A stretch of 64,000 bases of DNA from Veillonella intestinalis (GTDB lineage: Bacteria; Bacillota; Negativicutes; Veillonellales; Veillonellaceae), in NCBI RefSeq assembly GCF_943193155.1, contig NZ_CALPDB010000001.1, positions 248,001 to 312,000 of the forward strand. The letters are read 5' to 3'. Positions within the stretch are counted from its first letter, which is position 1, and each line of letters opens with the position of its first letter. This document shows, piece by piece, positions 19,607-27,799 of this stretch. The position numbers were made by a program, and so were the translations under genes. Under the pieces are notes generated by a model. It was not told where the DNA came from, searched no databases, and saw nothing but the letters and a program-made list of their open reading frames with translations.

Positions 19607-19657
19607 AAAAGACCTATTGGATGTATAGTTTGTGTAATACATCCAATAGGTCTTTTT
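19607..19657 (+). terminator. Long perfect-stem terminator after the lipoprotein gene
   Basis: A perfect 20-bp inverted repeat begins AAAAGACCTATTGG, has a 10-base loop, and ends in TCTTTTT. The symmetric A- and T-tracts mean it could stop transcription in both directions. Confidence 0.85.
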
Positions 19658-19702
19658 ATTAGAGCTGAAAGGATTGAAAATATTGTAGAATAGAGTGATA
19701 CT

Positions 19703-19752
19703 TGTAATACAAACATGTAATTCTTGTATTACATTTTGCTTTTTTGTAAAAT
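19703..19752 (+). promoter_or_regulatory. Promoter with overlapping inverted-repeat operator of the antitoxin gene
   Basis: A perfect 10-bp inverted repeat, TGTAATACAA/TTGTATTACA with an 11-base spacer, occupies 19703-19733. Its right arm supplies the -35 (TTGTAT) of a promoter with a 17-base spacer and TAAAAT -10. This geometry fits autorepression by the ribbon-helix-helix protein encoded next. Confidence 0.6.
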
Positions 19753-19788
19753 AAGCAGTATCATATTAAGGAGAAAAGGAGGCTTATT

Positions 19789-20013
19789 ATGAGTACTATT
19801 TCTTTACGTCTATCAGAAGATGAAAATAAGCTCATTAGATCGTATGTAGAAATGAATAATTTGAACGTATCTTCTTTTATTAGAGATATTGTGTTAGATA
19901 AAATTGAAGAAGATTTAAAACTTGATGAAAAGAGAATTTTGAAAGCTAAAAAATTGTCAAATCATGAAAAGACATATTCACATGAAGAAGTTTGGAAAAT
20001 GCTAGGTATATAA
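19789..20013 (+). CDS. Ribbon-helix-helix antitoxin (RelB-like, DUF6290 type)
   Basis: A 74-aa protein. The N-terminus MSTISLRLSEDENKLIRSYV is a ribbon-helix-helix DNA-binding unit. The short charged C-terminal tail (SHEEVWKMLGI) is the toxin-binding region typical of RelB/DUF6290 antitoxins. The SD AGGAGG is strong. The gene downstream is only a C-terminal remnant of a RelE-type toxin, so this antitoxin appears orphaned. It likely still represses its own promoter through the inverted repeat at 19703-19733; it could also neutralise related toxins elsewhere, which is inference. Confidence 0.8.
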   Translation: MSTISLRLSEDENKLIRSYVEMNNLNVSSFIRDIVLDKIEEDLKLDEKRILKAKKLSNHEKTYSHEEVWKMLGI

Positions 20014-20019
20014 TATAAA

Positions 20020-20130
20020 ATGTATAGGGTGGAATTTGATTATCGTTTGTTTGCTGAAATTAACGATGAAGTTTTGAAAATTTTTTTATTTGAAGTCGCA
20101 CATCGTCGAGAGATTTACAAAAAGAAGTAA
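20020..20130 (+). pseudogene. Truncated RelE/ParE-family toxin, C-terminal remnant
   Basis: A 36-codon ORF starts 6 bases after the antitoxin stop. Its sequence (MYRVEFDYRLFAEI... EVLKIFLFEVAHRREIYKKK) matches only the final third of RelE-type toxins, where the usual pattern is YRVGDYRLI...VGHRREVY. The N-terminal two thirds are missing, with the deletion joining close to the natural start. The His-Arg-Arg-x-x-Tyr segment survives, but a third of the fold cannot be an active ribosome-dependent RNase. No ribosome site of its own is evident. A membrane protein gene begins 13 bases later. Confidence 0.7.
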
Positions 20131-20143
20131 GGAAGTTTGCAAG

Positions 20144-20668
20144 ATGAGAGATTATGTAATGTTTGGCTGGCGCGCGTGTTTTGCTAGCATTGGTTTTGAT
20201 TTAGTAAGTTTAGCTGTGGTCTTTTTTTCTTATAAGTGGTTATATCATATATTGCCTGGCGACAAGTTTCACATAGCGGCAGGCATTATTTTATTTGTAG
20301 TTATTACAGCATTTGCCCTATTATGTAGGCCTTTTTATGTGAAAGGGCTTAAAAAGCGTTTTCCTGATACGCATATTTCCCGCAGTGCTTTTTTATTTAT
20401 TTTATATGCTATTGCCCTTATATTAGCTATTGTGTTAGCTTTACTATATATAGCTTGTGTAGCCCTTTTTATGACTGAATTACAAGCGGGACAAATTAGT
20501 GATAATGAAGTTATTTCAAGATTTTCATTAATCTTCATGGCTCTATCGAGTGCCGCTTATTTTTATTTTCTTCTGTATGCAACGGCTAGTGCAGAATATG
20601 TATGGCGTAAATATTTACAACATAAGTTAGAAAGTCTTGATGATGAAACAATTTCTACGATGCTATAG
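20144..20668 (+). CDS. Small integral membrane protein, unknown function
   Basis: The ATG at 20144 follows AAGGAAG by 8 bases; a longer in-frame TTG form at 20090 overlaps the toxin remnant and lacks a ribosome site. The 174-aa product has about four hydrophobic segments (near residues 15-32, 41-58, 80-105 and 125-150) separated by short basic loops, and an acidic C-terminal tail. No family motif is recognised. It may be read through from the antitoxin promoter, but that is only positional. Confidence 0.65.
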   Translation: MRDYVMFGWRACFASIGFDLVSLAVVFFSYKWLYHILPGDKFHIAAGIILFVVITAFALLCRPFYVKGLKKRFPDTHISRSAFLFILYAIALILAIVLALLYIACVALFMTELQAGQISDNEVISRFSLIFMALSSAAYFYFLLYATASAEYVWRKYLQHKLESLDDETISTML

Positions 20669-20806
20669 CCTTTTTAGTCATAACTTTTAGTTATTTGGTG
20701 ATATTTGTCACAGTTTTGTAGAATAGTAATGTGATACAAATACATATAGTTAAGATTTATTTACAGATATAAGTAATCTCATTAATCAGTTAACTAAGGA
20801 GCTTTC

Positions 20807-21406
20807 ATGAAAACATCTATTATTCTACATTCTTTATTTAGTGAATTTTCCCGTGAACAATTACATGCTATTATGGACTTAGCCGATGAATTTAACGGCA
20901 ATTTTCGAGTGGTAGTAACTGGGATTCAGATTTATGACATTACCAAAGAAGCTAAAGCGGCGATTCTAGAACGATTACCAGAAGGTGTGCAACCAGTAAA
21001 ACATGCGGCTGTCAACTCAGTGGTTGCGTGTCGAGGTACGGATGGTTGCTCTCATGCTTTTATGCAGACTATTCCCGTAGCTAAATATATTGATGAAACC
21101 TATTTTGGTGAAACAATGCCAAATAAAGTACGAATTGGTATTAGTGGTTGTCCCCGTTGTTGTGCAGAATCAATGATTAAAGATATTGGTGTCTATGGTA
21201 TGCCTGATGGCTTTGTATTAGTTGCTGGAGGTAAAAGTGGCAATCGCCCTAAAGGTGGTGAAACACTAGCAAAAGGTTTAACGGCAGAAGAAGCACAAGC
21301 AAAAATTGAGTTTTTATTACAATGGTATAAAGATAATGCTATGCCAAAGGAAAAGTTTGATCATTGCTTAAGTCGTTTAGGAAACCCTTTTGCAGTAACT
21401 GAATAA
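20807..21406 (+). CDS. Small siroheme/4Fe-4S protein of the nitrite/sulfite reductase family
   Basis: A 199-aa protein that keeps one half of a sulfite/nitrite reductase. The N-terminal ferredoxin-like half domain (FSREQLHAIMDLADEFNG...) precedes a cluster domain with VACRGTDGCSHAF (Cys-x5-Cys) and SGCPRCCAES (Cys-x3-Cys), the four ligands of the 4Fe-4S cluster that bridges siroheme. Full enzymes are two to three times longer. Small single-domain versions occur in anaerobes; their reaction (sulfite or nitrite reduction, or siroheme/iron handling) is not certain. It is monocistronic, with a strong SD (AAGGAG) and a terminator downstream. Confidence 0.8.
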   Translation: MKTSIILHSLFSEFSREQLHAIMDLADEFNGNFRVVVTGIQIYDITKEAKAAILERLPEGVQPVKHAAVNSVVACRGTDGCSHAFMQTIPVAKYIDETYFGETMPNKVRIGISGCPRCCAESMIKDIGVYGMPDGFVLVAGGKSGNRPKGGETLAKGLTAEEAQAKIEFLLQWYKDNAMPKEKFDHCLSRLGNPFAVTE

Positions 21407-21460
21407 TCATAGCAACTTTTGACGAGTGGTTAAGAGTGCTGAAATGATAGATATGTTTAG

Positions 21461-21497
21461 AAAGGGTATGCGATAATTACGTCGCATATCCTTTTTT
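21461..21497 (+). terminator. Rho-independent terminator
   Basis: The 13-bp stem AAAGGGTATGCGA/TCGCATATCCTTT (one G-T pair), 8-base loop and a T6 tract follow the siroheme-protein gene. Confidence 0.85.
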
Positions 21498-21515
21498 AGT
21501 ATCAATAGTTTTTTA

Positions 21516-21543
21516 TTGGCAAAATTTTAAAAAGAGGTATAAT
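21516..21543 (+). promoter_or_regulatory. Promoter of ktrB-ktrA
   Basis: TTGGCA, a 16-base spacer and a perfect TATAAT lie 38 bases before the ktrB start. Confidence 0.65.
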
Positions 21544-21581
21544 ACAAATATATTACTATCATAATAAATAGAGGTTTCACT

Positions 21582-22955
21582 ATGCTTTTAAAACCTAATT
21601 TACACAATCAGCCAAAGTCGTGGCGACGAATATGGCGCGAATCACTTATGAATAATCCACAGCGCATGTTAGCACTTAGTTTTGCGATTTTAATGTTATT
21701 GGGAGGGGCTTTGCTGACCTTGCCAATGGTTACGATTGATGGTACTAGTACTCATTGGGTAGATGCCTTATTTGTAGCTGTATCTTGTGTATCTGTAACA
21801 GGCTTAACCACGGTTGATACATTTCACCACTGGAATGTATTGGGACAAACGATCATGATTTTCTTGATACAAATTGGTGGTTTAGGCACTATGACGTTTA
21901 CTACTTTTATATTTTTAATTCTTCGCAGAAAAGTAGGGTTAGAAAATAAATTATTATTACAAGAAGATATTGGGGAAGACAATATTTCTGTACATACAGT
22001 GCTTAAAAAGATTGCGTTGTTGACTTTTGGTGTTGAATTCATAGGTGGCATTGCTTATACCATCGATTTATGGCCTTACTTAGGTAGTAGTGCTATTTAC
22101 TATGGTTTCTATCAAGCTATTTCCACATTTTGTAATGCTGGTTTTGTATTCTTTGATAACAATCTGCCCTATGATTTAGTAGGAAATTGGGGATTCACCA
22201 TAACGACTTGTAGTTTAATTCTTATTGGTGGCTTTGGCTATATGGCGACCTTTGATATTTTTAAGAATTATAAACGAGGTTTTCGTAGTTTTGCTTTACA
22301 TACTAAAGTTATGCTTGTTGGCGAAGCTATCTTAGTGATTGTTGGTACGCTTGCCATTTTAGGACTTGAGTGGAATAATACGTTGCAGCCCTTACCTGCA
22401 CTTACGAAGTTACAAGGTGCATTGTTTCAAGCTGTAACACCTAGAACAGCCGGTATTCCGACATTAAATTATGGGGATTTACATCCTATTACGGTTTTTA
22501 TTACCGTTGTTTTTATGTTTATTGGCGCTGGCCCAAACTCTACGGGCGGTGGTATTAAAATTAGTACAATGGCCGTTTTATGGGCTACCTCATGGTCTTT
22601 ATTTAGCAATAAACGACGTGTTGAGTTATTTGAACGTAGTTTAAGTCAAGCTGTTATTTATAAGGCCTGTGGCATTGTATTTTTTTCGTCCATTCTTGTA
22701 GTGCTAGCAACATTTATACTGGCGGGTATTGAAGAATTTCCATTTCTTGATTTGCTATTTGAAGTAACCTCAGCATTTGCTACTGTCGGTCTTACGATTG
22801 GTATTACACCTGAATTATCGACCGTGAGCAAATTAACCCTTATTGTGGTTATGTATACAGGTCGTATAGGGGTGCTTACATTAATTGGAGCCTTTTTCTT
22901 GAAACGGCGACGTACAACAACAGCGTATTATCCAGAAGACAATGTATTGTTATAG
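21582..22955 (+). CDS. ktrB: Potassium uptake channel subunit, TrkH/KtrB family
   Basis: A 457-aa inner-membrane protein made of four M1-P-M2 repeats. The pore loops with selectivity-filter glycine are visible as SVTGLTTVD, FCNAGFVFF, TPRTAGI and FATVGLTIG. The short N-terminus and length fit KtrB rather than the larger TrkH. It would conduct K+ (often Na+-coupled) when gated by the KtrA/TrkA ring encoded 18 bases downstream. The start ATG has a weak SD (AGAGG) at reasonable spacing. Confidence 0.9.
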   Translation: MLLKPNLHNQPKSWRRIWRESLMNNPQRMLALSFAILMLLGGALLTLPMVTIDGTSTHWVDALFVAVSCVSVTGLTTVDTFHHWNVLGQTIMIFLIQIGGLGTMTFTTFIFLILRRKVGLENKLLLQEDIGEDNISVHTVLKKIALLTFGVEFIGGIAYTIDLWPYLGSSAIYYGFYQAISTFCNAGFVFFDNNLPYDLVGNWGFTITTCSLILIGGFGYMATFDIFKNYKRGFRSFALHTKVMLVGEAILVIVGTLAILGLEWNNTLQPLPALTKLQGALFQAVTPRTAGIPTLNYGDLHPITVFITVVFMFIGAGPNSTGGGIKISTMAVLWATSWSLFSNKRRVELFERSLSQAVIYKACGIVFFSSILVVLATFILAGIEEFPFLDLLFEVTSAFATVGLTIGITPELSTVSKLTLIVVMYTGRIGVLTLIGAFFLKRRRTTTAYYPEDNVLL

Positions 22956-22973
22956 TAATTTTAGGAGTTTTAT

Positions 22974-23627
22974 ATGAAGCGTAAAACAATAGGTATAATT
23001 GGGTTAGGGCGTTTTGGTGGCACCTTAGCAAAGCAGGTAGCAGCCTTAGGTCATGAAGTATGTGGTATTGATATTGATGAAAAAGTAGTTCAGAAAGTGG
23101 CACCTTTTCTTACACATAGCATGGTAGCTGATTTTAGTGATGAAGAGACTATTCGTAGTTTGCATTTACAAGAGTTTGATGTAGTAGTAATTGCTATTGG
23201 CGATGATTTAAAGGCCAAATTATTGAGCGCTATGGTTTTAAAAGAATTGAAAGCACCCTATGTAGTAGCCAAAGCTTCGAGTGATATGGAAAGCAAGTTA
23301 TTGGAACGAGTAGGCGTAGACTTAGTCATTTTTCCTGAAATGAATATGGCAGATCGTTTGGCACAGATGTTGACTCGTGAATATATTGTTGATTATTTTC
23401 AACTATCGCAAGATATTGGTCTTGTCGAAATGAATACACCTGAATTTATGGTAGGCCAATCTTTGGTTGAGCTTTCACTACGAAGCCGATATGGAATAAA
23501 CGTGGTAGCTATAAAAAGGGATAAAGAAGTCTTAGCACCACCAGAACCAAAGGAACCGTTAAAAAAGGATGATTTATTAATTCTCATTGGTCGCAATGAA
23601 GATATCACAAAAATGAGTCGACTTTAA
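22974..23627 (+). CDS. ktrA: Potassium uptake regulator, TrkA/KtrA family
   Basis: A cytosolic gating subunit of 217 aa for the neighbouring KtrB. The N-terminal RCK domain is a Rossmann fold with IGLGRFGGTLAKQVA and the acidic strand end GIDID that binds nucleotide. The C-terminal RCK_C domain (about residues 135-217; VGQSLVELSLRSRYGINVVAIKR, DDLLILIGRNEDI) binds regulatory ligands. A single RCK pair identifies KtrA rather than the double-length E. coli TrkA. The SD TTAGGAG is 6 bases from the ATG, so it is cotranscribed with ktrB. Confidence 0.9.
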   Translation: MKRKTIGIIGLGRFGGTLAKQVAALGHEVCGIDIDEKVVQKVAPFLTHSMVADFSDEETIRSLHLQEFDVVVIAIGDDLKAKLLSAMVLKELKAPYVVAKASSDMESKLLERVGVDLVIFPEMNMADRLAQMLTREYIVDYFQLSQDIGLVEMNTPEFMVGQSLVELSLRSRYGINVVAIKRDKEVLAPPEPKEPLKKDDLLILIGRNEDITKMSRL

Positions 23628-23667
23628 GGGGCAATATGCCGATTAGTTATCAACTGTACACTAGTAA

Positions 23668-23696
23668 TTGACATTAATAATAATACAACATATAAT
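23668..23696 (+). promoter_or_regulatory. Perfect-consensus sigma-70 promoter
   Basis: TTGACA, a 17-base spacer and TATAAT match consensus at all twelve positions. The predicted start near 23703 lies only a few bases before a terminator hairpin, so its immediate product is a very short RNA or an attenuated leader for the OPT transporter gene. Confidence 0.75.
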
Positions 23697-23702
23697 CAAG
23701 TT

Positions 23703-23750
23703 AGATAAAAGAGAGGGCTATTCATGGCAGCATGAAAACCCTCTCTTTTG
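23703..23750 (+). ncRNA. Candidate ~48-base small RNA or attenuated leader
   Basis: The stretch from the predicted start of the perfect promoter to the end of the hairpin's T-tract contains no ORF. The RNA would be almost entirely a nested hairpin: outer stem AAAAGAGAGGG/CCCTCTCTTTT, inner stem TTCATG/CATGAA. Whether it is a free small RNA, or the point where transcription into the downstream transporter gene is attenuated, is not decidable from sequence. Confidence 0.35.
23707..23749 (+). terminator. Nested-hairpin terminator between ktrA and the OPT gene
   Basis: The outer 11-bp stem is perfect and includes symmetric A and T tracts; a 6-bp inner stem caps it. It can serve as the ktrBA terminator and also stops the transcript from the promoter at 23668. 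Confidence 0.75.
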
Positions 23751-23923
23751 TGCGTGTTAGCGGGATTTTTGTACATTGTCAATATTTCTTTGAGAGGAGG
23801 AAGTTGTTGATAAAAATGTAGCGGTATTAATGGTGCAAGCGGAGCAGTGAACATTAGGAAGTATGTTTTTCTGGTATTATTTTTTATATTTTTACGTGTT
23901 TTATGTATTAAGGAGATGATGAA

Positions 23924-25852
23924 ATGGCAGCGTCAGGACATCATGATGAGGTCCGCCCAATTATGGACCCCACCAAAAATTATGAAGAAATTAACAGTTA
24001 TGTTATTTTCTGGGGCTTATTTTATGCTGCATTATTTGCTCTTGCAGTAGGTTATTTATGCTTAAAAATCGGCCAAACAGTTGATGCCTTTGCACCGGTA
24101 TCTATTCTTTCAATGGGGATGGCTGTATTGTTTAAACGTAAAAATGCTTTCCCTGAAACAGTACATATTCAGGCTATCGCTAGTTCTGGCACTAATGTAT
24201 TATGTGGTGCTATGTTTATCTTACCGGCTTTATTTATTTTAGATATTCACCATGTAACCGTGCTACAAATGATTATTCCGATTATACTTGGTGGTATGTT
24301 AGGCGTATTCCTCTGTATTTTCTTCCGTCAATATTTCTGTGTGGAAATGCATCATGCCTATCCGTTCCCAGGTGGACGTGCAGCTGCAGAAGTATTGAGT
24401 AGTAATGATGGTAGTAAAGCGAAGCTTATGGCATTAAGTGGTTTACTTGGTTTATTCTATGACTTTGTGCTAAATACATTAGGATGGTGGCGTGAAGTAT
24501 TCTCCACAACTACATTCAAATGGGGGCAAATATTCCAAGATAAAACAAAAGTTTCTTTTGCCCTTGATAGTGATATTGCTTTACTTGGTTTAGGTTATTT
24601 TACTGGCTTGCGTTATGGTGCTATTATTGCAGCAGGTTCTTTCTTCGCATGGTTTGTATGTATTCCTATTTTCTACTTCATTGGTGGCGATCATTTGATG
24701 ACGGTAGGAGGCAAAGAAATTCTATTAGCTGAAGCACCTGTTCGTACAGTATTCACGACTTATGTACGTCATATTGGTATTGGTATGTTAGCCATGGCAG
24801 GGGTAATTGGCCTATTAACTATGTCCAATGTAGTTAGCAAGATTATGAAACGTGCTATTGTTGACATGTTCTCCCGCGGTAAAACAACAACAGTAAATAT
24901 TTTACGGACAGAACGGGATTTGCCAAATTCAGTATTAGGTTTAGGTATTATTTTAACGACTGTATTGTTTGGTATTTTCTTCCATATTTATTTTGCAGAA
25001 ACTTTGATGCAATCTGTATTGGCCTTCCTAATCGTGTTGATTATGTCGTTCCTATTATCCGTAGTAGGGATTAGTTCCATTGCGTTTACTGGTAATGAAC
25101 CAGTATCTGGTATGACAATCTTTATGATCCTTATTAGTGCAGTAGTGTTAACTAGCGTTGGTATGGGTGGTACTACTGGTATCATTGCAATTTTGATGAT
25201 GGCCGCTTTCTTAGGTACTACAATTGGTGTAGCGGGTAACTTCATGTCAGAACATAAAGTGGCTCATTTGACAGGCGCTACGCCTGCTAAAATGCAGACT
25301 TGGCAATTAGTTGGGGTTGTAGTATCCAGTATTGTATCAGTGGGTGTTTTGATTCTTTTAAATAATGCGTATGGCTTCGTTGGTGAAGGAGCCTTAAATG
25401 CACCTCAAGCCAATGCTATGGCTGCTATTGTTGAACCGCTTATGACAGGCGGTAGTGCGCCATGGCCACTTTATATCATTGGTGCGGTGTTCGCTGTTTT
25501 ATTATGGATGGTAGGTGTGCCACCATTGGCCTTTGCCCTTGGTACCTATTTACCAATGGAAATTAATACACCAATCTTACTTGGTGGTTTCATTTCCTAT
25601 CTTGTAAAACGTAGTGCCAAAGATGAAGCTGAAGGGGAAGCTCGTGTGAATGAAGGCGGTACTGTTGCCTCTGGTTTTGTAGCTGGTGGTGCTATTGGCA
25701 GTTTAATTAGTGCTGTACTTCGTATTGCTGGTGTGGATTGGTTCTTAGAAGCTTGGGAACAAACACCTGAAGCAACATATCTAGGTATTGTAATTTATTT
25801 AGCGCTTTGCGTATTAATTTACAAAGTAGCGACTCGTAAACGTATAGTTTAG
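23924..25852 (+). CDS. OPT-family oligopeptide transporter
   Basis: A 642-aa inner-membrane protein with many hydrophobic helices (about 14-16). The N-terminal region (FWGLFYAALFALAVGYLCLKIGQTVDAFAPVSIL) and HAYPFPGGRAAAEVL are typical of prokaryotic OPT transporters, proton-driven importers of peptides or metal-chelate compounds. The substrate cannot be told. The ATG has AAGGAGATG upstream. A ~175-base leader separates it from the nested terminator at 23707-23749. That leader carries a strong GAGGAGG (about 23795-23801) followed only by a very short frame, which might be a leader peptide or chance. A terminator follows. Confidence 0.88.
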   Translation: MAASGHHDEVRPIMDPTKNYEEINSYVIFWGLFYAALFALAVGYLCLKIGQTVDAFAPVSILSMGMAVLFKRKNAFPETVHIQAIASSGTNVLCGAMFILPALFILDIHHVTVLQMIIPIILGGMLGVFLCIFFRQYFCVEMHHAYPFPGGRAAAEVLSSNDGSKAKLMALSGLLGLFYDFVLNTLGWWREVFSTTTFKWGQIFQDKTKVSFALDSDIALLGLGYFTGLRYGAIIAAGSFFAWFVCIPIFYFIGGDHLMTVGGKEILLAEAPVRTVFTTYVRHIGIGMLAMAGVIGLLTMSNVVSKIMKRAIVDMFSRGKTTTVNILRTERDLPNSVLGLGIILTTVLFGIFFHIYFAETLMQSVLAFLIVLIMSFLLSVVGISSIAFTGNEPVSGMTIFMILISAVVLTSVGMGGTTGIIAILMMAAFLGTTIGVAGNFMSEHKVAHLTGATPAKMQTWQLVGVVVSSIVSVGVLILLNNAYGFVGEGALNAPQANAMAAIVEPLMTGGSAPWPLYIIGAVFAVLLWMVGVPPLAFALGTYLPMEINTPILLGGFISYLVKRSAKDEAEGEARVNEGGTVASGFVAGGAIGSLISAVLRIAGVDWFLEAWEQTPEATYLGIVIYLALCVLIYKVATRKRIV

Positions 25853-25893
25853 AATATGTATATGCTTTATTAAATTAAAAGTATTATAAGAAA

Positions 25894-25937
25894 AGGCGTT
25901 TGGCAGTTATTGATTGTCAAACGCCTCTTTGATTTTT
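25894..25937 (+). terminator. Rho-independent terminator after the OPT gene
   Basis: The 12-bp stem AGGCGTTTGGCA/TGTCAAACGCCT (one G-T pair) is followed by TCTTTGATTTTTT. Confidence 0.8.
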
Positions 25938-25989
25938 TGACTAATCAGTAAATAAGCGAACTTTTAGGAAATTTTTTTAAAATAATTGC

Positions 25990-26017
25990 TTGACATTTTG
26001 ACGTTTTATGATAACAT
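25990..26017 (+). promoter_or_regulatory. Promoter of the hrcA heat-shock operon
   Basis: TTGACA, a 16-base spacer and TAACAT lie just upstream of the CIRCE operator. The -35 is perfect; the -10 is approximate. Confidence 0.6.
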
Positions 26018-26028
26018 TATAGCTGTGA

Positions 26029-26055
26029 TTAGCACTCGACATTGATGAGTGCTAA
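26029..26055 (+). promoter_or_regulatory. CIRCE operator (HrcA-binding site)
   Basis: TTAGCACTC, nine bases, GAGTGCTAA: a perfect match to the consensus CIRCE inverted repeat, placed between the promoter and the hrcA start. HrcA stabilised by GroE binds here and represses; heat relieves it. No second CIRCE precedes grpE, dnaK or dnaJ, so this site should control the whole run. Confidence 0.97.
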
Positions 26056-26070
26056 CAATGAGGTGTGATT

Positions 26071-27093
26071 ATGGATGAACGTAAACAACGCATCTTACAC
26101 GCAATCATACAAGACTACATAAAGTCAGCTGAACCAGTAGGATCACGCACACTAGCTAAGAATTATAATTTAGGTGTTAGTCCTGCCACAGTTCGTAATG
26201 AAATGGCTGATTTAGAAGACTTAGGTTTTTTGGAACAACCACATACATCAGCAGGTCGTATTCCATCAGCCAAAGGTTATCGTTTTTATGTAGATGCCAT
26301 GTTGCATTCGAACGGTACAGAGCGCGAAGATGCAGAACAAATTAATCGAATATGGCAACAAAAGCCAGCTAATTTTGAAGATTTCTTTTTAAATGTAGCT
26401 AAGCTAATTTCACAGATTAGTCACAACATGAGTTTATTCTTAGCACCAGCTCATGATACATCAGTGCTTAAATTTATTCATGTATTACCTATAGGTGATA
26501 ATCGGGCGATTATGGTTGTGGTAACCGATCAAGGCGCTTTAGATAATGAGCCTATGTACTTTAAAGAATCTGTTTCTGACGATGTGTTAGCAACAGTGAC
26601 TATGCGGCTTACCAATGCGTTAAAAGACCTTAGGATTTGTGACTTAACCTTACATAGTTTAGAAGCAACTATTCAATTAATTGAAGGGCCTCGAGCTGTG
26701 TTAATGATATTAGCTGAAACATTATATCGAGCGATTGCTAAACGTAAGCTGTTTTATTCAGTAGGTACTACAGAACTTTTAGAACAGCCAGAGTTTAAAG
26801 ATATAAAGAAAGTACAGCCAATTTTATCTTTATTAGAAGAACAAGATCAATTAAATAAATTATTAGCATCTTCTAAAAAAGACGGTATCGGTATTACCAT
26901 TGGGAGCGAAAATAAAGCGGAGACCATGAAAGAGTTGAGTGTTATTCAAGCTGACTTTGGTGACAATGATGAGCGAATTGGCACATTAGCTATTTTAGGA
27001 CCAACTCGTATGGAGTATGGTCGTATTATTGGTATTTTATCGTATATGCAAGATTTTATGCGTGCATTAGCGGAAAATAAAAATAGAAAGTAA
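26071..27093 (+). CDS. hrcA: Heat-inducible transcription repressor HrcA
   Basis: Represses class I heat-shock genes by binding CIRCE, found perfect 16 bases upstream of this start. The ATG at 26071 gives 340 aa; an in-frame GTG at 26065 overlaps the likely SD (TGAGGTG). The N-terminal winged helix is MDERKQRILHAIIQDYIKSAEPVGSRTLAKNY, followed by SPATVRNEMADLEDLGFLEQPHTSAGRIPS. The remaining dimerisation and inserted domains have normal length. It opens the hrcA-grpE-dnaK-dnaJ-prmA transcript and so regulates itself. Confidence 0.96.
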   Translation: MDERKQRILHAIIQDYIKSAEPVGSRTLAKNYNLGVSPATVRNEMADLEDLGFLEQPHTSAGRIPSAKGYRFYVDAMLHSNGTEREDAEQINRIWQQKPANFEDFFLNVAKLISQISHNMSLFLAPAHDTSVLKFIHVLPIGDNRAIMVVVTDQGALDNEPMYFKESVSDDVLATVTMRLTNALKDLRICDLTLHSLEATIQLIEGPRAVLMILAETLYRAIAKRKLFYSVGTTELLEQPEFKDIKKVQPILSLLEEQDQLNKLLASSKKDGIGITIGSENKAETMKELSVIQADFGDNDERIGTLAILGPTRMEYGRIIGILSYMQDFMRALAENKNRK

Positions 27094-27109
27094 TGAGGTG
27101 ATACTCACG

Positions 27110-27703
27110 ATGGGAGCAGACGACATGAAACAAACAGAGGGCCAAGAAACTGTAACAAATGAAGAAGTAACAGCTAATGAACCTGAAGTAACCGTAGAAA
27201 GTGCTGAAGATGTAGCTGCTAGTGAAGCTAATGAAGTAAGTGAAGCCGTTAGTGCTGAAGCAGATGCAGTTCAAGAAGCACTGGCAGAAGCAGAAAAACG
27301 CTTTGTTCGTTTGCAAGCAGACTTTGATAATTTCAAGCGACGTACCTTGCAGGAAAAAGATCAATTAGCAGGTTTCGTAAAAGCTGATGTTATGAAAGAC
27401 TTATTTGGCGTTTTAGATAATTTTGAAAGAGCCTTAGCGGCGCCGACTACAGCGGAAACGAAAGCTTTTTTGGATGGCTTTGTAATGATTCACCAAAACT
27501 TGATGGCTATGTTAAGTAAACATGGTTTGGCTGTAATTGAAGCTGTGGGGCAACCGTTTGATCCAAATTATCATCAAGCTATTATGCGTGTACCGTCTGA
27601 TGAATATGAAGATGATATGGTATGCGAAGTGTTGCAAACAGGCTACACTGTAGATGGCAAAACTGTTCGACCAGCTATGGTTAAAGTAGTACATAATGAT
27701 TAA
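27110..27703 (+). CDS. grpE: Nucleotide exchange factor GrpE
   Basis: Releases ADP from DnaK. The start is ambiguous: the ATG at 27110 (197 aa) has AGGTG 9 bases upstream, while the ATG at 27125 has GGGAG 8 bases upstream. The first ~60 residues are Glu/Ala-rich and disordered. A long helix (QEALAEAEKRFVRLQADFDNFKRRTLQEKD) and the beta-wing domain (GLAVIEAVGQPFDPNYHQAIMRV... TVDGKTVRPAMVKV) are the GrpE signature. It lies 16 bases after hrcA and about 96 bases before dnaK, where no promoter or CIRCE is evident. Confidence 0.95.
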   Translation: MGADDMKQTEGQETVTNEEVTANEPEVTVESAEDVAASEANEVSEAVSAEADAVQEALAEAEKRFVRLQADFDNFKRRTLQEKDQLAGFVKADVMKDLFGVLDNFERALAAPTTAETKAFLDGFVMIHQNLMAMLSKHGLAVIEAVGQPFDPNYHQAIMRVPSDEYEDDMVCEVLQTGYTVDGKTVRPAMVKVVHND

Positions 27704-27799
27704 TTCTTAAAAAACGCAAAACTTTAAAATTTATACACTACATTAAAAGAATTAACATGACAATAGATAGAAGTAATAATTAATAGGAGGTCATTTAAA

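Noticed and set aside
23847-24050. Short + strand frame overlapping the start of the OPT gene
   Set aside because: GTG start, hydrophobic low-complexity N-terminus, and it runs out of frame into clearly conserved OPT coding sequence.
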